Shown here: positions 40,401-48,502 of the stretch, piece after piece
Numbering within the stretch: position 1 is the stretch's first letter
How the letters are laid out: every line of letters begins with the position of its first letter
Assembly: GCA_001766655.1 (NCBI GenBank)
Contig: MJCC01000003.1
Location: 1,192,480 to 1,256,479 of the forward strand
Direction of reading: 5' to 3'
Source of the DNA: Phytomonas francai
Taxonomy: Eukaryota > Euglenozoa > Kinetoplastea > Trypanosomatida > Trypanosomatidae
Length of the DNA: 64,000 nt
The notes under the pieces: model-generated
The model's input: the letters and a program-made list of their open reading frames with translations, nothing else
What the model was told of the DNA's origin: nothing
Database searches by the model: none
Program-made: the position numbers and the translations under genes

Positions 40401-40836
40401 CGTCCATGACACGGAAACGATCCCCATGCAGGCCGGCTCCGAAACAAAGGTCTGGGACCTGCCAGGTCCGCTTTTCTTGCCCAGCAACCAGGACCCCTAC
40501 CGCAAGGCGCAGCAGTGGGGCTCTCGGCACCTGCTGCGTAACATGCAAAGACGCGTGATTGAAGCCGAGGGCATGAAAAACAGGCTGTTTGAAAAGCCGC
40601 TGGCTAGGAAACTGGTGGAGGGTGAGATTGCGCAGTACGCTGGTCATACCGTACCCATGCCGCCCAATGCCCCTAGTAAGCGAATGTTCTTTAAAGTTTT
40701 GCGGCGCAACCGACGGTACGCCAGGGCCCCTAAAATGACACCGCGCTTCGTGCGCAGGACCCAACTCCAGAGTCGCAGTAAGGCCTTACCAGCATTCCAG
40801 ACGCTCAATAAGGACTCGTGGAATGTAACTTGGTAA
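37465..40836 (+). CDS. TruD/PUS7-family pseudouridine synthase, probably mitochondrial (1123 aa)
   Basis: Uridine-to-pseudouridine isomerase of the TruD/Pus7 family. The catalytic aspartate lies in SVAGIKDYIGDT near residue 560, matching the family GxKDxxAxT motif. The second conserved block GFPNYYGCQRFSW is near 640. A HKQHVAHSTALAAIAQ lead-in near 530 corresponds to the family K-x-x-x-T-x-x-A-I region. The C-terminal domain runs to about 1000 with a basic tail (RRNRRYARAPKMTPRF). The N-terminus MRLRRCISTYSAQFCILLG is an Arg/Ser/hydrophobic, acid-free stretch typical of a mitochondrial presequence. The 500-residue region before the catalytic domain is mostly low complexity and makes the protein much longer than yeast Pus7 (676 aa). 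Target RNA unknown; mitochondrial rRNA or tRNA is an inference. Confidence 0.85.
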   Translation: MRLRRCISTYSAQFCILLGDWERGRLSSALKSTHRLESDAPVVYRNPEHAHPWWREMPSVEKLERIDVLTYHLGRYPRLRSGKNERQSRLKAQTPLESNEADGCVSKTDDLAQGGDPYLSIGVLSPRGSPLKGVRMVSDAVILSRNPKARMLEALQLPLRHVAASGASATTSVQKAMVVPSPPLQLRFPPSTAATSSMLTIPTARSVRFRVEAESVENVDYIHPLTPIERVHAIHKTWRRRRGKRPQLEEDLPKTGTAGVCSDALNLTNNSFWEEEAVLFRFGMGGRAAPDGVPSFDGLFRQHWKDFLVTEMVVDIACPCGGRPLSRDYSFIIPPLPPCLVNHDSSNKGRNALSGASKSDAVLSTTTDKEDESAVRVAVDSFNTNAEEPNSGDTRLDQDNISFFHVDVATSVEEQRRDALGYLKRKPQQRCSALKLRGEGKRSFLLREGEVDQGAAIPDDVVTSIVPTESSFEEDKRELDKLEELEAVLHRREQRQSVAHDKLPIADGDSTSLDSTIESCTPRYLECTLHKQHVAHSTALAAIAQVLRVHPRVISVAGIKDYIGDTVQRLRVEGVSPRSALQANRIFRRKGLHITLSDFSYKTAPLRSGELFGNHFRIVLRDVEAPRNVIQDAVNAFVTHGFPNYYGCQRFSWFAGKEDAAFALLRHNWLGFAFRFLNYTTTSRTLRQLLQREKKYPNPVMDEYRRNVVRRLRQIAIEPKDLDDGPFLSMPSLSEPQITNSAGEPLNQKQQLIISQLREAYFDLHLQSRRLTAQRLSSYLWNQVLTLRLQHFPSDVVLDGDFVVPAIYRNVSSNTWDRAECVQQHRDVVSAANRHLYSIKDVVHPGFSFEGISLPENEIGSYYAHVCDKYRLDWRAKHTKTGLKDFCEPPRPIIRHPIELSFIHDVGARTLTLEFALERGCYANVAITELMRQARCVGAESLTLLPVPEDLWDRLGERDPGYVTSLQDIYPDYDDGLGTVHDTETIPMQAGSETKVWDLPGPLFLPSNQDPYRKAQQWGSRHLLRNMQRRVIEAEGMKNRLFEKPLARKLVEGEIAQYAGHTVPMPPNAPSKRMFFKVLRRNRRYARAPKMTPRFVRRTQLQSRSKALPAFQTLNKDSWNVTW

Positions 40837-41334
40837 AGTTATCCAGGCGCAATTTCCAAAGAGATGTCGTGTATGTGTATAATTCTGATATCAATTAAAA
40901 ATTCCATAGGTATCCCGTATCAGTATTCGTTAGGTAAATTCACATCTATTGATTTCTGATTGGATGGCTGGTGGTAGTGGATGCAGCAGTTGCAGACGAA
41001 CTGTCGTCCTTTTTACTTCTTTTTCACAGTGCTATTTAACTCGATAAGTCAATTCGGTAGTTGTAAACTGTATCAATCACGTGAAATAAACTGATTAAGT
41101 TACCTTTGTCTTGTTGGGCTTGTTCTTTTATGCACTCACAATATTTCGAACTATTTGCATTTGTTCTCTGCGGTGTCCCACAGCTTATTCGCCAAATACC
41201 AACGCCCTTAAGCGTAAAAAAGTTGCCAGAGTACCAGATTCTTTTCTCCGAGGCAAATTAAACAGCTAGTGAATATAAAGCCACAGGGGGAAAACAAACC
41301 GTTTAGGGACGGAAATAGAATACCAAACTGAAAA
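40837..41334. other. Intergenic spacer
   Basis: No gene seen. Pyrimidine-rich sequence near 41,160-41,184 ends in CAG and has no ATG before the next start at 41,335, so it is a plausible acceptor. Confidence 0.5.
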
Positions 41335-42138
41335 ATGATGTTGGCGATGGACCGCGTCGCGTGCCATCGCACGGCAAAAGACGACGCCCCACCGTACGAC
41401 CCCTCTATCTGGGAGGGCCGCGACTGTGCCTATATTACCTATCTTGCGAATCAGCTGAACGACCCAGTGGTCCGACAAAGGCTGGCAACACGTGTGTCGG
41501 GGGGACAGTTGGCGTCGAGAATTCCCCGCGCTACGGTAGATTCCGCTCCGCCCCTTGTCCGGCCGCCGACCATCTTGGAAAGCACTGGGGGCTATTGCAG
41601 CCATCTCTGGCAGTGGGCCGTTTCCTCGTTCGTTCGCCTCGCCATCTCCTTTTTACCGAGCTTTTTCAGACATCCCGTTATCCCGTCAAGCGCTTCCATC
41701 GAGGAGCTCTCTTCGGAGGAACTGCTCATGCAGATGCAGCTGGCTCTGGCTGCAGGAAACGTTGAGCGATCGACCCAGATCGCACGTGAGCTGTCAAACC
41801 GGCGTGTTTCGTTTGAATTTCAGTCGGCAACCGCAGATCCGAGTGCCGTCCCTTTGGACAGATTTGGCATGGAGTCCGCGCATGCTAGGCGCTCCAATTA
41901 CCCTTCTGGAAGGTGCTCAGGCGGGATATCGAGTCCCACAGCTGCAAACGCAGGCACGTTCAGCAGGACGAATTCTCTGGGCTCAGGGCCTCCGCATGAT
42001 TTTTTACCCTTCGCCAAGGATGAGCTAAAGGTACCGGTAGCCACAGGGGGCTGCTCTTGGGCGTCGCTTCTTCCCGGCCACAACTCCACGACAAGTGTCG
42101 ATCTCCCACATTGGTACCCCGCCCCCCATCTACACTAG
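41335..42138 (+). CDS. Hypothetical protein, last gene of the + cluster (267 aa)
   Basis: Not recognised. It starts MMLAMDRV at the first ATG after a CAG acceptor-like site. Residues 15-50 look folded (YDPSIWEGRDCAYITYLANQ). A hydrophobic stretch around 90-115 (LWQWAVSSFVRLAISFLPSF) could be a membrane-associated helix. Residues 121-165 form an amphipathic helical region (IEELSSEELLMQMQLALAA, then STQIARELSNRR) with a repeated Ala/Leu pattern. The remainder is Ser/Gly/Pro-rich. Codon composition matches its neighbours, supporting a real gene. It sits directly before the convergent strand switch. Confidence 0.65.
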   Translation: MMLAMDRVACHRTAKDDAPPYDPSIWEGRDCAYITYLANQLNDPVVRQRLATRVSGGQLASRIPRATVDSAPPLVRPPTILESTGGYCSHLWQWAVSSFVRLAISFLPSFFRHPVIPSSASIEELSSEELLMQMQLALAAGNVERSTQIARELSNRRVSFEFQSATADPSAVPLDRFGMESAHARRSNYPSGRCSGGISSPTAANAGTFSRTNSLGSGPPHDFLPFAKDELKVPVATGGCSWASLLPGHNSTTSVDLPHWYPAPHLH

Positions 42139-43233
42139 CGGGCGTTTGCTGCATCTGCATAGAACTGGCGCTTTCAGTATGTCACCAGAGAAGACGCCCA
42201 TTACGCGCACAGCTATTGCTGTGGTTGTATAGGGAAAAAATCGAGTGATGCGAAAGAGGACACAGGAGGAGTGATGGCTGCCCTATAGGTGGGCCTTTTT
42301 CTTACACCGCATCTGTTACCTTAAATAAAAACTACAACAGATGCGATAATTCCGCCGCGCCCCAAGGGGTAGGAGTCTTTAGGTATTTGCGCGTTCTGTC
42401 GCCTCTTGTTCCTTTCGCATATGTTTCTCGAACTATGTAACTCTTATTTTCCTATATTTTCTCCCCAAGCTAGATTTTTCAATATATGATAACCGTAACC
42501 TGATCACACACTATTTTTTTTTAGCAGCAGATACGCACTCATACGTATATTCTTTTCGTTACTTTCTTATCTATAACAGATTTTTTTCCTGATGAAACCA
42601 AACCCTATAAAGGAGGCCATCCATCATGGCGTTTTTTGCTGTTTAGAACGCGGATCCCTTGTGTCTAGAGGCATTACGAATAAAGGTACAGGGAAAGTGA
42701 TCTTCAAGTATCCTGTTAGCGCTGTCTTCTTCTGACTAGGCCCTTGATGTGGACGAAATCGCGTGGTATCCTCGATCCCACAGATGCATTGTTGTGGGCC
42801 CCGACATATGGAGGGCTCAGGAATGACTTTTTCCATCCCCTTTCTGTTCACACACTTGGGAGCAGCGGGCTTACCACAGCATTTTATTACGAAATAAATG
42901 TAATTTGGAATACGACGTAGCGGAGTTATTGCATCTTCGGTGTAAGAGGAAAGGAAAAAAGTAAACCAACCAATGAAAATAGAAAAAAAATGCATTAATC
43001 CATATTGAAGGTTTATTGGCAATAGAAGTTGGAAAAAGATAAAAAAACAGTCTAACGCAAATAAACCAGTTATCACTAACTTTCCCATCGTTTAATTCAC
43101 GTTCTGTAATAGGCATAATCTATATCTTGAAACGTGTAATGAACTCTTTCGAGTTTGACATTATTTTTTTTTTGCGAAAGGGGTGGGAGCATATATCGTG
43201 CGTTTCAGGCACCGATGCCAGCAGCTGCTTCAG
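42139..43233. other. Convergent strand-switch region
   Basis: All confident genes to the left read + and all to the right read -, so the two clusters end here. In kinetoplastids convergent switches are RNA polymerase II termination zones, often marked by base J and H3 variants, sometimes with tRNA genes. I found no tRNA. T-runs occur near 42,512-42,523 and 42,582. A perfect inverted repeat is listed separately. A GC-elevated stretch at 42,640-42,880 is unexplained. A 154-codon ORF at 42,624-43,088 (-) has a hydrophobic AT-driven start and a Cys/Pro-containing end and is not called as a gene. Confidence 0.75.
42308..42345. repeat. Perfect 10-bp inverted repeat in the strand-switch region
   Basis: CGCATCTGTT at 42,308-42,317 pairs with AACAGATGCG at 42,336-42,345 around an 18-base A-rich loop. 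A second short CCCC-AA-GGGG palindrome lies just downstream near 42,360-42,370. It could be a terminator-like hairpin or part of a small RNA; the role is unknown. Confidence 0.7.
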
Positions 43234-44991
43234 TTACTTTTCGTGGGACACGGCCGCATCGCGCTCATGTTTTTGCTTGAGCGCTGCTGCGCGCCTTTGC
43301 CAAAAAAGGTTTCCGGTACTGCTATCGCTATCAGAGCTTTGGGATTTCTCGTCAGGGCTTTTTCGCCCACCTCTGGCGGCGCCCTGTGTTGCATTTCCCT
43401 TGCCCGTACCAGAGCTCCACGACGAGGTCGCGGTTGAGGAACTGCTACGAGAAGGGGACGGGGCCGGCCGACTTCGCTCGCTGGTGAGCGTGCTGCTTAC
43501 CGAAGATAGCACGGATCCCCTCTTAGAAGATGACGGAAATGAGTATTCAAGAGACACGCTTGCATCGCTTCTTGTGAGTTCCGGAACGCTTTTGGACGAT
43601 TTGCGGGCATTCTCTTCGCTCACGTAATCTTCGGGCAGGCTGTAGGACGATGACTTGAAAGGCGTGTACGAAGTAGAGGTCGATGTTGGCGATATCTTTA
43701 AAGGCAGTTTTTCCCATTTTTTGACACCCGCCTTCTCTTCTTTACCCCCCGGGGTGTGTCTGCTACCGCTCTTCATTGTGTAACTCATTTTGCGAAAGGG
43801 CGGCTTTTTATAGGGCAACGGCTCCTCTTCGTATGCATGGACAATCTCTACTGTAACTCTCTTGTTCGTCTGCTTGCTTTTTCGTACAGTGCCACGATGA
43901 CGTTCCTGTTGTTGCTTCGATCGCGTCTCTTGCTCTGTGAGGTTGCTCTTCAGTCGCTGCAAATGCGCACGAAGCGTGTAAAGGGTACAGGCCAACTCAA
44001 CGCGAGTCGCTTCGCCCAGCTCCGTCGCCTTCCCCTCTGCGTCGCCACACTTTGCCTTCTTGTCGTCGATTAGATGGAAGGCTTCGATCAGTTGCTGCCG
44101 CATGTCATCGAGAGCGATCGCCTTGAGCCCGCATCTCTGAATACCATCCACGATTTTATCGACCGAATCGGCTGCGATTTCTAGCGGCGGCCAACCGGCC
44201 TGGTCTTCGGCGAGCACGTTACGCTGTTTCGTTGGATTCAGGGCCTCGTCGTTTGCTTTGGGCTTCTCCGCTCCAGCGCTGCGGGGCGCATCATTGAGCG
44301 ATGTGTGGGACGACAGTTCAGGAGCCACCTTACCAATCGGGCTCAGGCCTCGGGCTGAAGCACCTCCGGACGTCGAGCCGCTTTCAACTGCCCTAACGCT
44401 ACGCTGTGGCGAAATCAGGGAGGGCGTTCTCTGCCGTTCTGCTGTGCCTTCTGGGGCTTCGGGGCCCGAAACGGTACCGCAAGGTGGGGCTGAAATTTGC
44501 ACTTCAGATTTTTCCGTCTCTCTCGAAGCTGCCGAGACCTCCGTTTTCGTATTGGCATCACATGCCGCGCCCACGCGTTCTTCCATAAAGGTGCCACCAG
44601 ACGCCCCTTCCAAAGCTACCGAAGCGCTTTCTGGATTCTCGCTCGCGCAGTTATCGCGGATGTGCGTCCTGTTGAGCTCCAGGCAGGGATAGGGAATCTT
44701 AGGCTTCGCTGCAGTCTCGGGCATCGCGTCCAATCCGGGATGTTCGGGGAGCCCCGCACCCGAGTTGAGTGCAGATACCACATAGGAGAACCATCCCAAC
44801 GCAGGGGCCTCATCTCGGCGCGCCACGGCGCCGGCTGGTGCAGTGGATGCTAGCGCAAATCCTGGGGACATCCCAGCAAGCGATTTTGGGCCTGAATTCG
44901 TGTGATTATATAAATAGGATCCATAAGGATCTCGGTAGCAGTCATTATAAGCAAGACCCAGATGAAAGAAAGTACTGTCTGTCGACTGCAT
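43234..44991 (-). CDS. Ser-rich hypothetical protein, last gene of the - cluster (585 aa)
   Basis: Not recognised. Starts MQSTDSTFFHLGLAY at a clear ATG. Residues 1-260 are mixed low complexity. A helical region at about 260-370 (IVDGIQRCGLKAIALDDMRQ, LACTLYTLRAHLQRLKSNL) could form a coiled coil. The C-terminal 200 residues are Ser/Lys-rich with proline-directed patterns (PSPSRSSSSTATSS) and many potential phosphorylation sites, ending NLFWQRRAAALKQKHERD. A cytoskeletal or flagellar protein is possible; no catalytic motif is visible. A purine-rich run at 45,121-45,150 (+) gives the upstream pyrimidine tract on the coding strand. Confidence 0.72.
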   Translation of the reverse strand: MQSTDSTFFHLGLAYNDCYRDPYGSYLYNHTNSGPKSLAGMSPGFALASTAPAGAVARRDEAPALGWFSYVVSALNSGAGLPEHPGLDAMPETAAKPKIPYPCLELNRTHIRDNCASENPESASVALEGASGGTFMEERVGAACDANTKTEVSAASRETEKSEVQISAPPCGTVSGPEAPEGTAERQRTPSLISPQRSVRAVESGSTSGGASARGLSPIGKVAPELSSHTSLNDAPRSAGAEKPKANDEALNPTKQRNVLAEDQAGWPPLEIAADSVDKIVDGIQRCGLKAIALDDMRQQLIEAFHLIDDKKAKCGDAEGKATELGEATRVELACTLYTLRAHLQRLKSNLTEQETRSKQQQERHRGTVRKSKQTNKRVTVEIVHAYEEEPLPYKKPPFRKMSYTMKSGSRHTPGGKEEKAGVKKWEKLPLKISPTSTSTSYTPFKSSSYSLPEDYVSEENARKSSKSVPELTRSDASVSLEYSFPSSSKRGSVLSSVSSTLTSERSRPAPSPSRSSSSTATSSWSSGTGKGNATQGAARGGRKSPDEKSQSSDSDSSTGNLFWQRRAAALKQKHERDAAVSHEK

Positions 44992-45307
44992 TGATTCGAC
45001 CCCTCTATCTTCACTTCCTTTCTTTGTAGGGGCTCCTCCTACCTCTCGACTGGAGACAATTTTTTAGTTTTGAGTATGGAAGTGGTTCAATAGCCTATTG
45101 GACCATGTATTGACCTTGGGAAAAAAAAAAAACAGCAATAAAGGAGGCCGAGTTAGTGTGTTGCCATTAATAAAGACTATAAGGGAAAATAGGAAACAAT
45201 GCGAAAGCAAGCAATAGTCTTATAGTAATAACGGTGTTGTGCCATTGATATCGATAAAAAAAGAAGCATTCATTTACACATTGGTAAAAAATCCATTGCA
45301 CGATAAC
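44992..45307. other. Intergenic spacer
   Basis: No gene seen; contains an A-run near 45,120-45,132 that is a pyrimidine tract on the coding strand. Confidence 0.5.
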
Positions 45308-46234
45308 TTAAAAAAGAAGCGAGACATCCACAATATCCTCTGGGCGACCAATCAGAATAACCCTTTCTCGCTCTTTCTTTGAAGCTTCAATCAGAGTGAC
45401 GACAAGTGATTTGTACACCTTCTCGGAGGTCATGAGGCCCGTTGATTCTTTGCAAACATCACAGTAGACCACACCTTCACGTCCCCCAGAAGGGGCCTTG
45501 AGGACGAAAACCATCTGGAGACGACGGGGCTTGAGGCCTAGAAGGTCCGAGATTTCATAAGATCCGCTCCGAATCCGCCTTAGCAGTGGTAGCTTGAAGC
45601 CCCCCGTAGCGGCGTACGCTTTGAAAATCCCTGTGCGCGGGTACTCCCCGAGAAATTCCCGCACCTTCGTGTTTCGCATCACGAGCGCGATGGAGTGGTT
45701 ATAGACAGCGTTGGAGTTTATCTGTGCGCGTCGTATAACCTGGAGAGCTGTGGTATAGACTACCATGCAACACAAAAAGCCGCTCACAAAACCCATACGT
45801 GCGACCATCTGCGGGCTAAACTGGGTAATAAAAAAGATCCCTTTGAAAAAAATGTACATGACGGAAAGGGTTAACGCGACACAGGCGAATATTTTGAAGT
45901 AAAAGACAACGGTGTCGGCTGGGAGGCCGAAAATGGTACCACGATAACGAAGAGTCTCAGTGTCGTAAACCAAGTCATCCACTTTCACCTTGGGGGATGA
46001 TCGACGAAGCAAATTGGCTATGAACGTGCATTGTGGTGTGTGCAGCGTGCACCTATCATCAGGGGAAGTCAGCGCGACGCCGCGGGAGCGCCGTAAAAGG
46101 AGACCTGAAGAAGGTCCGTGATGGGTTCCTGTAAACGTGGCGAGCCCCCTGCGCGCTAATAGCGTGGCATTGATTTGCCCCCCAAATTTCGATGTTGCGA
46201 CGCCTCTACAGGGTAAGACTGTGAGGTGGTACAT
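45308..46234 (-). CDS. TIM21/COA1-like mitochondrial inner-membrane protein (308 aa)
   Basis: The chosen start is the ATG at 46,234 (MYHLTVLPCRGVATSKFGG); the frame upstream offers only TTG. The first 80 residues are Arg/Ser/Thr-rich with almost no acids, a good mitochondrial presequence. Two membrane segments follow, about 110-132 (VVFYFKIFACVALTLSVMYI) and 146-166 (MGFVSGFLCCMVVYTTALQV). The soluble C-terminal domain (about 170-300) has the TIM21/COA1 pattern: YNHSIALVMRNTKVREFLG, the LG position, then RRIRSGSYEISDLLGLKPRRLQ split by a beta-rich segment (VFVLKAPSGGREGVVYCDV). TIM21 couples the presequence translocase to the respiratory chain and COA1 assists complex IV assembly; they share a fold. 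Which applies here cannot be told from the sequence. Confidence 0.62.
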   Translation of the reverse strand: MYHLTVLPCRGVATSKFGGQINATLLARRGLATFTGTHHGPSSGLLLRRSRGVALTSPDDRCTLHTPQCTFIANLLRRSSPKVKVDDLVYDTETLRYRGTIFGLPADTVVFYFKIFACVALTLSVMYIFFKGIFFITQFSPQMVARMGFVSGFLCCMVVYTTALQVIRRAQINSNAVYNHSIALVMRNTKVREFLGEYPRTGIFKAYAATGGFKLPLLRRIRSGSYEISDLLGLKPRRLQMVFVLKAPSGGREGVVYCDVCKESTGLMTSEKVYKSLVVTLIEASKKERERVILIGRPEDIVDVSLLF

Positions 46235-47003
46235 CCTTGGCAATCACACCTTTCCTAGTCACCTTATATTTCTAAATGAGGTGTTCAATATTATAGAAAA
46301 CAGATTCACCGTCACGGACTCATTCAACTCGGAAAGGTTTAAAGGACCTATTTACACCTTTTTTCCTATTTTACCTTTGCTTTTGTTGTACACAAACTGA
46401 GAGAAAATAGCTCTATCCTTTTCGTCCACACAGTTTCATAGAGAAGGGCGAAAGTGAGTCCAAGTAGTACACCTTTTATACGCGAAGGTCAAGATGACGG
46501 TAAACTTTTTCCCCATAAAACGCAATTCCAATGAACTGGACACTCGTATGCTTGCAAACGCTTCCCAGAAAGATTCGGATGCTCATAGCTCGTAGAATAT
46601 ACAAATGCCATATAACTCCCCTGTACCTTGAGTTTTAAGAGTAGGGGGTTTGGGAGTAATGAAAGTAATGATAATATTAATGCAACAACAGCAACAACAA
46701 AGCTGAGGAAGGCTATAAGCAAAATCAATCGAATTCTAATACATATATATATGTATATATATCTAATCACCATTTTTGCGGTACGGAAAAAAAAACACGC
46801 TTAAAATTATGCCTTTAAAGCAATTGTTCCATCACCATGATACGTGTATGGGAAAAAAGATCAAGTCTATGTGTAGACTTAAAAAATACAAAGAACGACA
46901 ATAGAGCACCACTAAGCCTTAACAGGGCAACGCAAATTGTTATGTATTGATCTCGCCTTTATATTCAATAATGATTTACTGCCTAGATGCGTCTGCATCT
47001 TAG
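46235..47003. other. Intergenic spacer
   Basis: No convincing gene; the 94-codon ORF at 46,489-46,773 (-) is T-rich and hydrophobic with a TA-repeat start and is not called. A short (TA)n patch is at about 46,741-46,762. Confidence 0.5.
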
Positions 47004-47984
47004 TTATACTTTTATGGTGCTAGCAATAATAATTAATGTGAACAGAAGGAGAGTAATTGCCACAATCAGGACTATGCAGATGAGCTTTTTATTGACCTTT
47101 TTCTGAAGCTTTTTTGCCCTTTGAAGCTCGGAAAGTGCGGTCTCTACATACCTTGAGCTACTTTGCACATTGTTGAGAACAACGTCTAATAGCTCGCCTT
47201 GCTCGTTAACCAATATTGCCATATCATTAAATATTCGATTGAGCTCACGCATAGAGTGCTCGATGCGAAAGATGTCGTTTCTGGTTTCTATAATCGTTGC
47301 AAGAACTTCCTTGCTTTGCTGGAAGATGTAGCTATTAAGGTTGTTATCCAGAACCTGCTGTGCAAGTTGCTTAGCAGTATCATCGTCGATCTCGGTGTTC
47401 TCTGAGTTCTTGCACATTATCTTTATTTGGCGCACGGTATGATCTTTATAGGACGCCTCATTTGTCATTTGTAGTTTGCGGTAGATCTCCATTACCTGCA
47501 TAAGCTTACTGAAAAGGTATCTATATTGATTGTCTTGAATACGCACGATCGCAGTATTAGCTTGCAGCATCACCGGGTCCTTTTTCAGCGTTTCAGTTTT
47601 CTTGTTCATGGTGTCCAGTCTTTCTTTCGCAAGGCTAGCTTTTTCATTGCAACGGCCAGAAAGCGTTTGAATTTCGCTCCGTAACTGTCGAGCGACGTTT
47701 TGATCAATAGTTTGAAGGTTCACTGTGTGTTTATTCTGTAGCTCTACCGTAAGCGCTTCAATCTCTGAAATGACTCCTCTTGACTCATCTACGTCTTGGA
47801 AAAAGGCATCCAGCGTATCGGCAGCATTTCTGTCTAGCTCGCTCACGGGTAGATTAAAGCTCACAATGGCGCTCTTTCTGCGGTATTCAATGCCAACCTC
47901 TGGTGGTGTGTAAACGCCATCATTTTCTCTCTGCTTATCCGTTTTTAAAGAAGCAAGTGCTCTAACTAGCGATAATCGATCCAT
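47004..47984 (-). CDS. Syntaxin-family Qa-SNARE (326 aa)
   Basis: A t-SNARE for membrane fusion, probably at the plasma membrane or endosomal system. The N-terminal region has the Habc-like helices (DAFFQDVDESRGVISEIEAL near 40-60, then three amphipathic stretches to about 190). The SNARE motif spans about 225-290 with IEHSMRELNRIFNDMAILV and the zero-layer glutamine in NEQGELLDVV, diagnostic for a Qa-SNARE. A basic linker (KLQKKVNKK) precedes a C-terminal membrane anchor (LICIVLIVAITLLLFTLIII). Length is normal for a syntaxin. A purine run on the + strand at 48,053-48,090 supplies a strong pyrimidine tract upstream on the coding strand. Complete and undamaged. Confidence 0.92.
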   Translation of the reverse strand: MDRLSLVRALASLKTDKQRENDGVYTPPEVGIEYRRKSAIVSFNLPVSELDRNAADTLDAFFQDVDESRGVISEIEALTVELQNKHTVNLQTIDQNVARQLRSEIQTLSGRCNEKASLAKERLDTMNKKTETLKKDPVMLQANTAIVRIQDNQYRYLFSKLMQVMEIYRKLQMTNEASYKDHTVRQIKIMCKNSENTEIDDDTAKQLAQQVLDNNLNSYIFQQSKEVLATIIETRNDIFRIEHSMRELNRIFNDMAILVNEQGELLDVVLNNVQSSSRYVETALSELQRAKKLQKKVNKKLICIVLIVAITLLLFTLIIIASTIKV

Positions 47985-48502
47985 TATGCTTTATTATTGT
48001 TTCAATTGATTCGGCCCAAGTGTTTGGATTTTTTCTAATAATCCTTTCACACCAAAAAAAAAAAAAGGAGAGGAGAAAAAGGAAATGAAACTTAATATAC
48101 ATTCCTCACTCTCCCGTTCTAAAATCTAAGCAGAAAGGCAAAACCGTTTCGCCGTACGGGATTAGGAAACATGTTATTTATTTCTATTTGTCTCAGCTAA
48201 TTTATTCTGCCCTTTTCACGTAAGGCATGTATGGTAAAAACAACAACATACACTGTAATAGAATGAATTCATATGCTCCACTCAAGTTTAATTATTTTCC
48301 TTTTAATAGCCTTTACCCTGTATCAATAATACACGTGCTATTGCGCCGCTTACTGAAGATTATCATATGTGGACGTAAGCTCAAGGTTTACGAAACCACA
48401 GACGACCAAATAGCGAGAAGTGTGGGCAGAGTTCATAACAAAAACAGGTACCATACCCCAAGCCTTCCATACCCGCCCAACTCCTTGTTTTCTCTCCCTT
48501 GC
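47985..48502. other. Intergenic spacer
   Basis: No gene seen. Its left part is the long purine run (+) that serves as a pyrimidine tract for the syntaxin gene. Confidence 0.5.
48053..48090 (-). promoter_or_regulatory. Polypyrimidine tract upstream of syntaxin
   Basis: Reads as a CTTTTTCTCCTCTCCTTTT-type run on the - strand, a strong candidate for trans-splicing and polyadenylation signalling between eIF4AIII and syntaxin. Confidence 0.5.

Noticed and set aside
42624..43088. 154-codon - strand ORF in the switch region
   Set aside because: Hydrophobic AT-driven start and no family; kept as an unexplained segment, not as a gene.
46489..46773. 94-codon - strand ORF
   Set aside because: Begins in a TA repeat and is a Leu/Val/Ile-rich spacer product.
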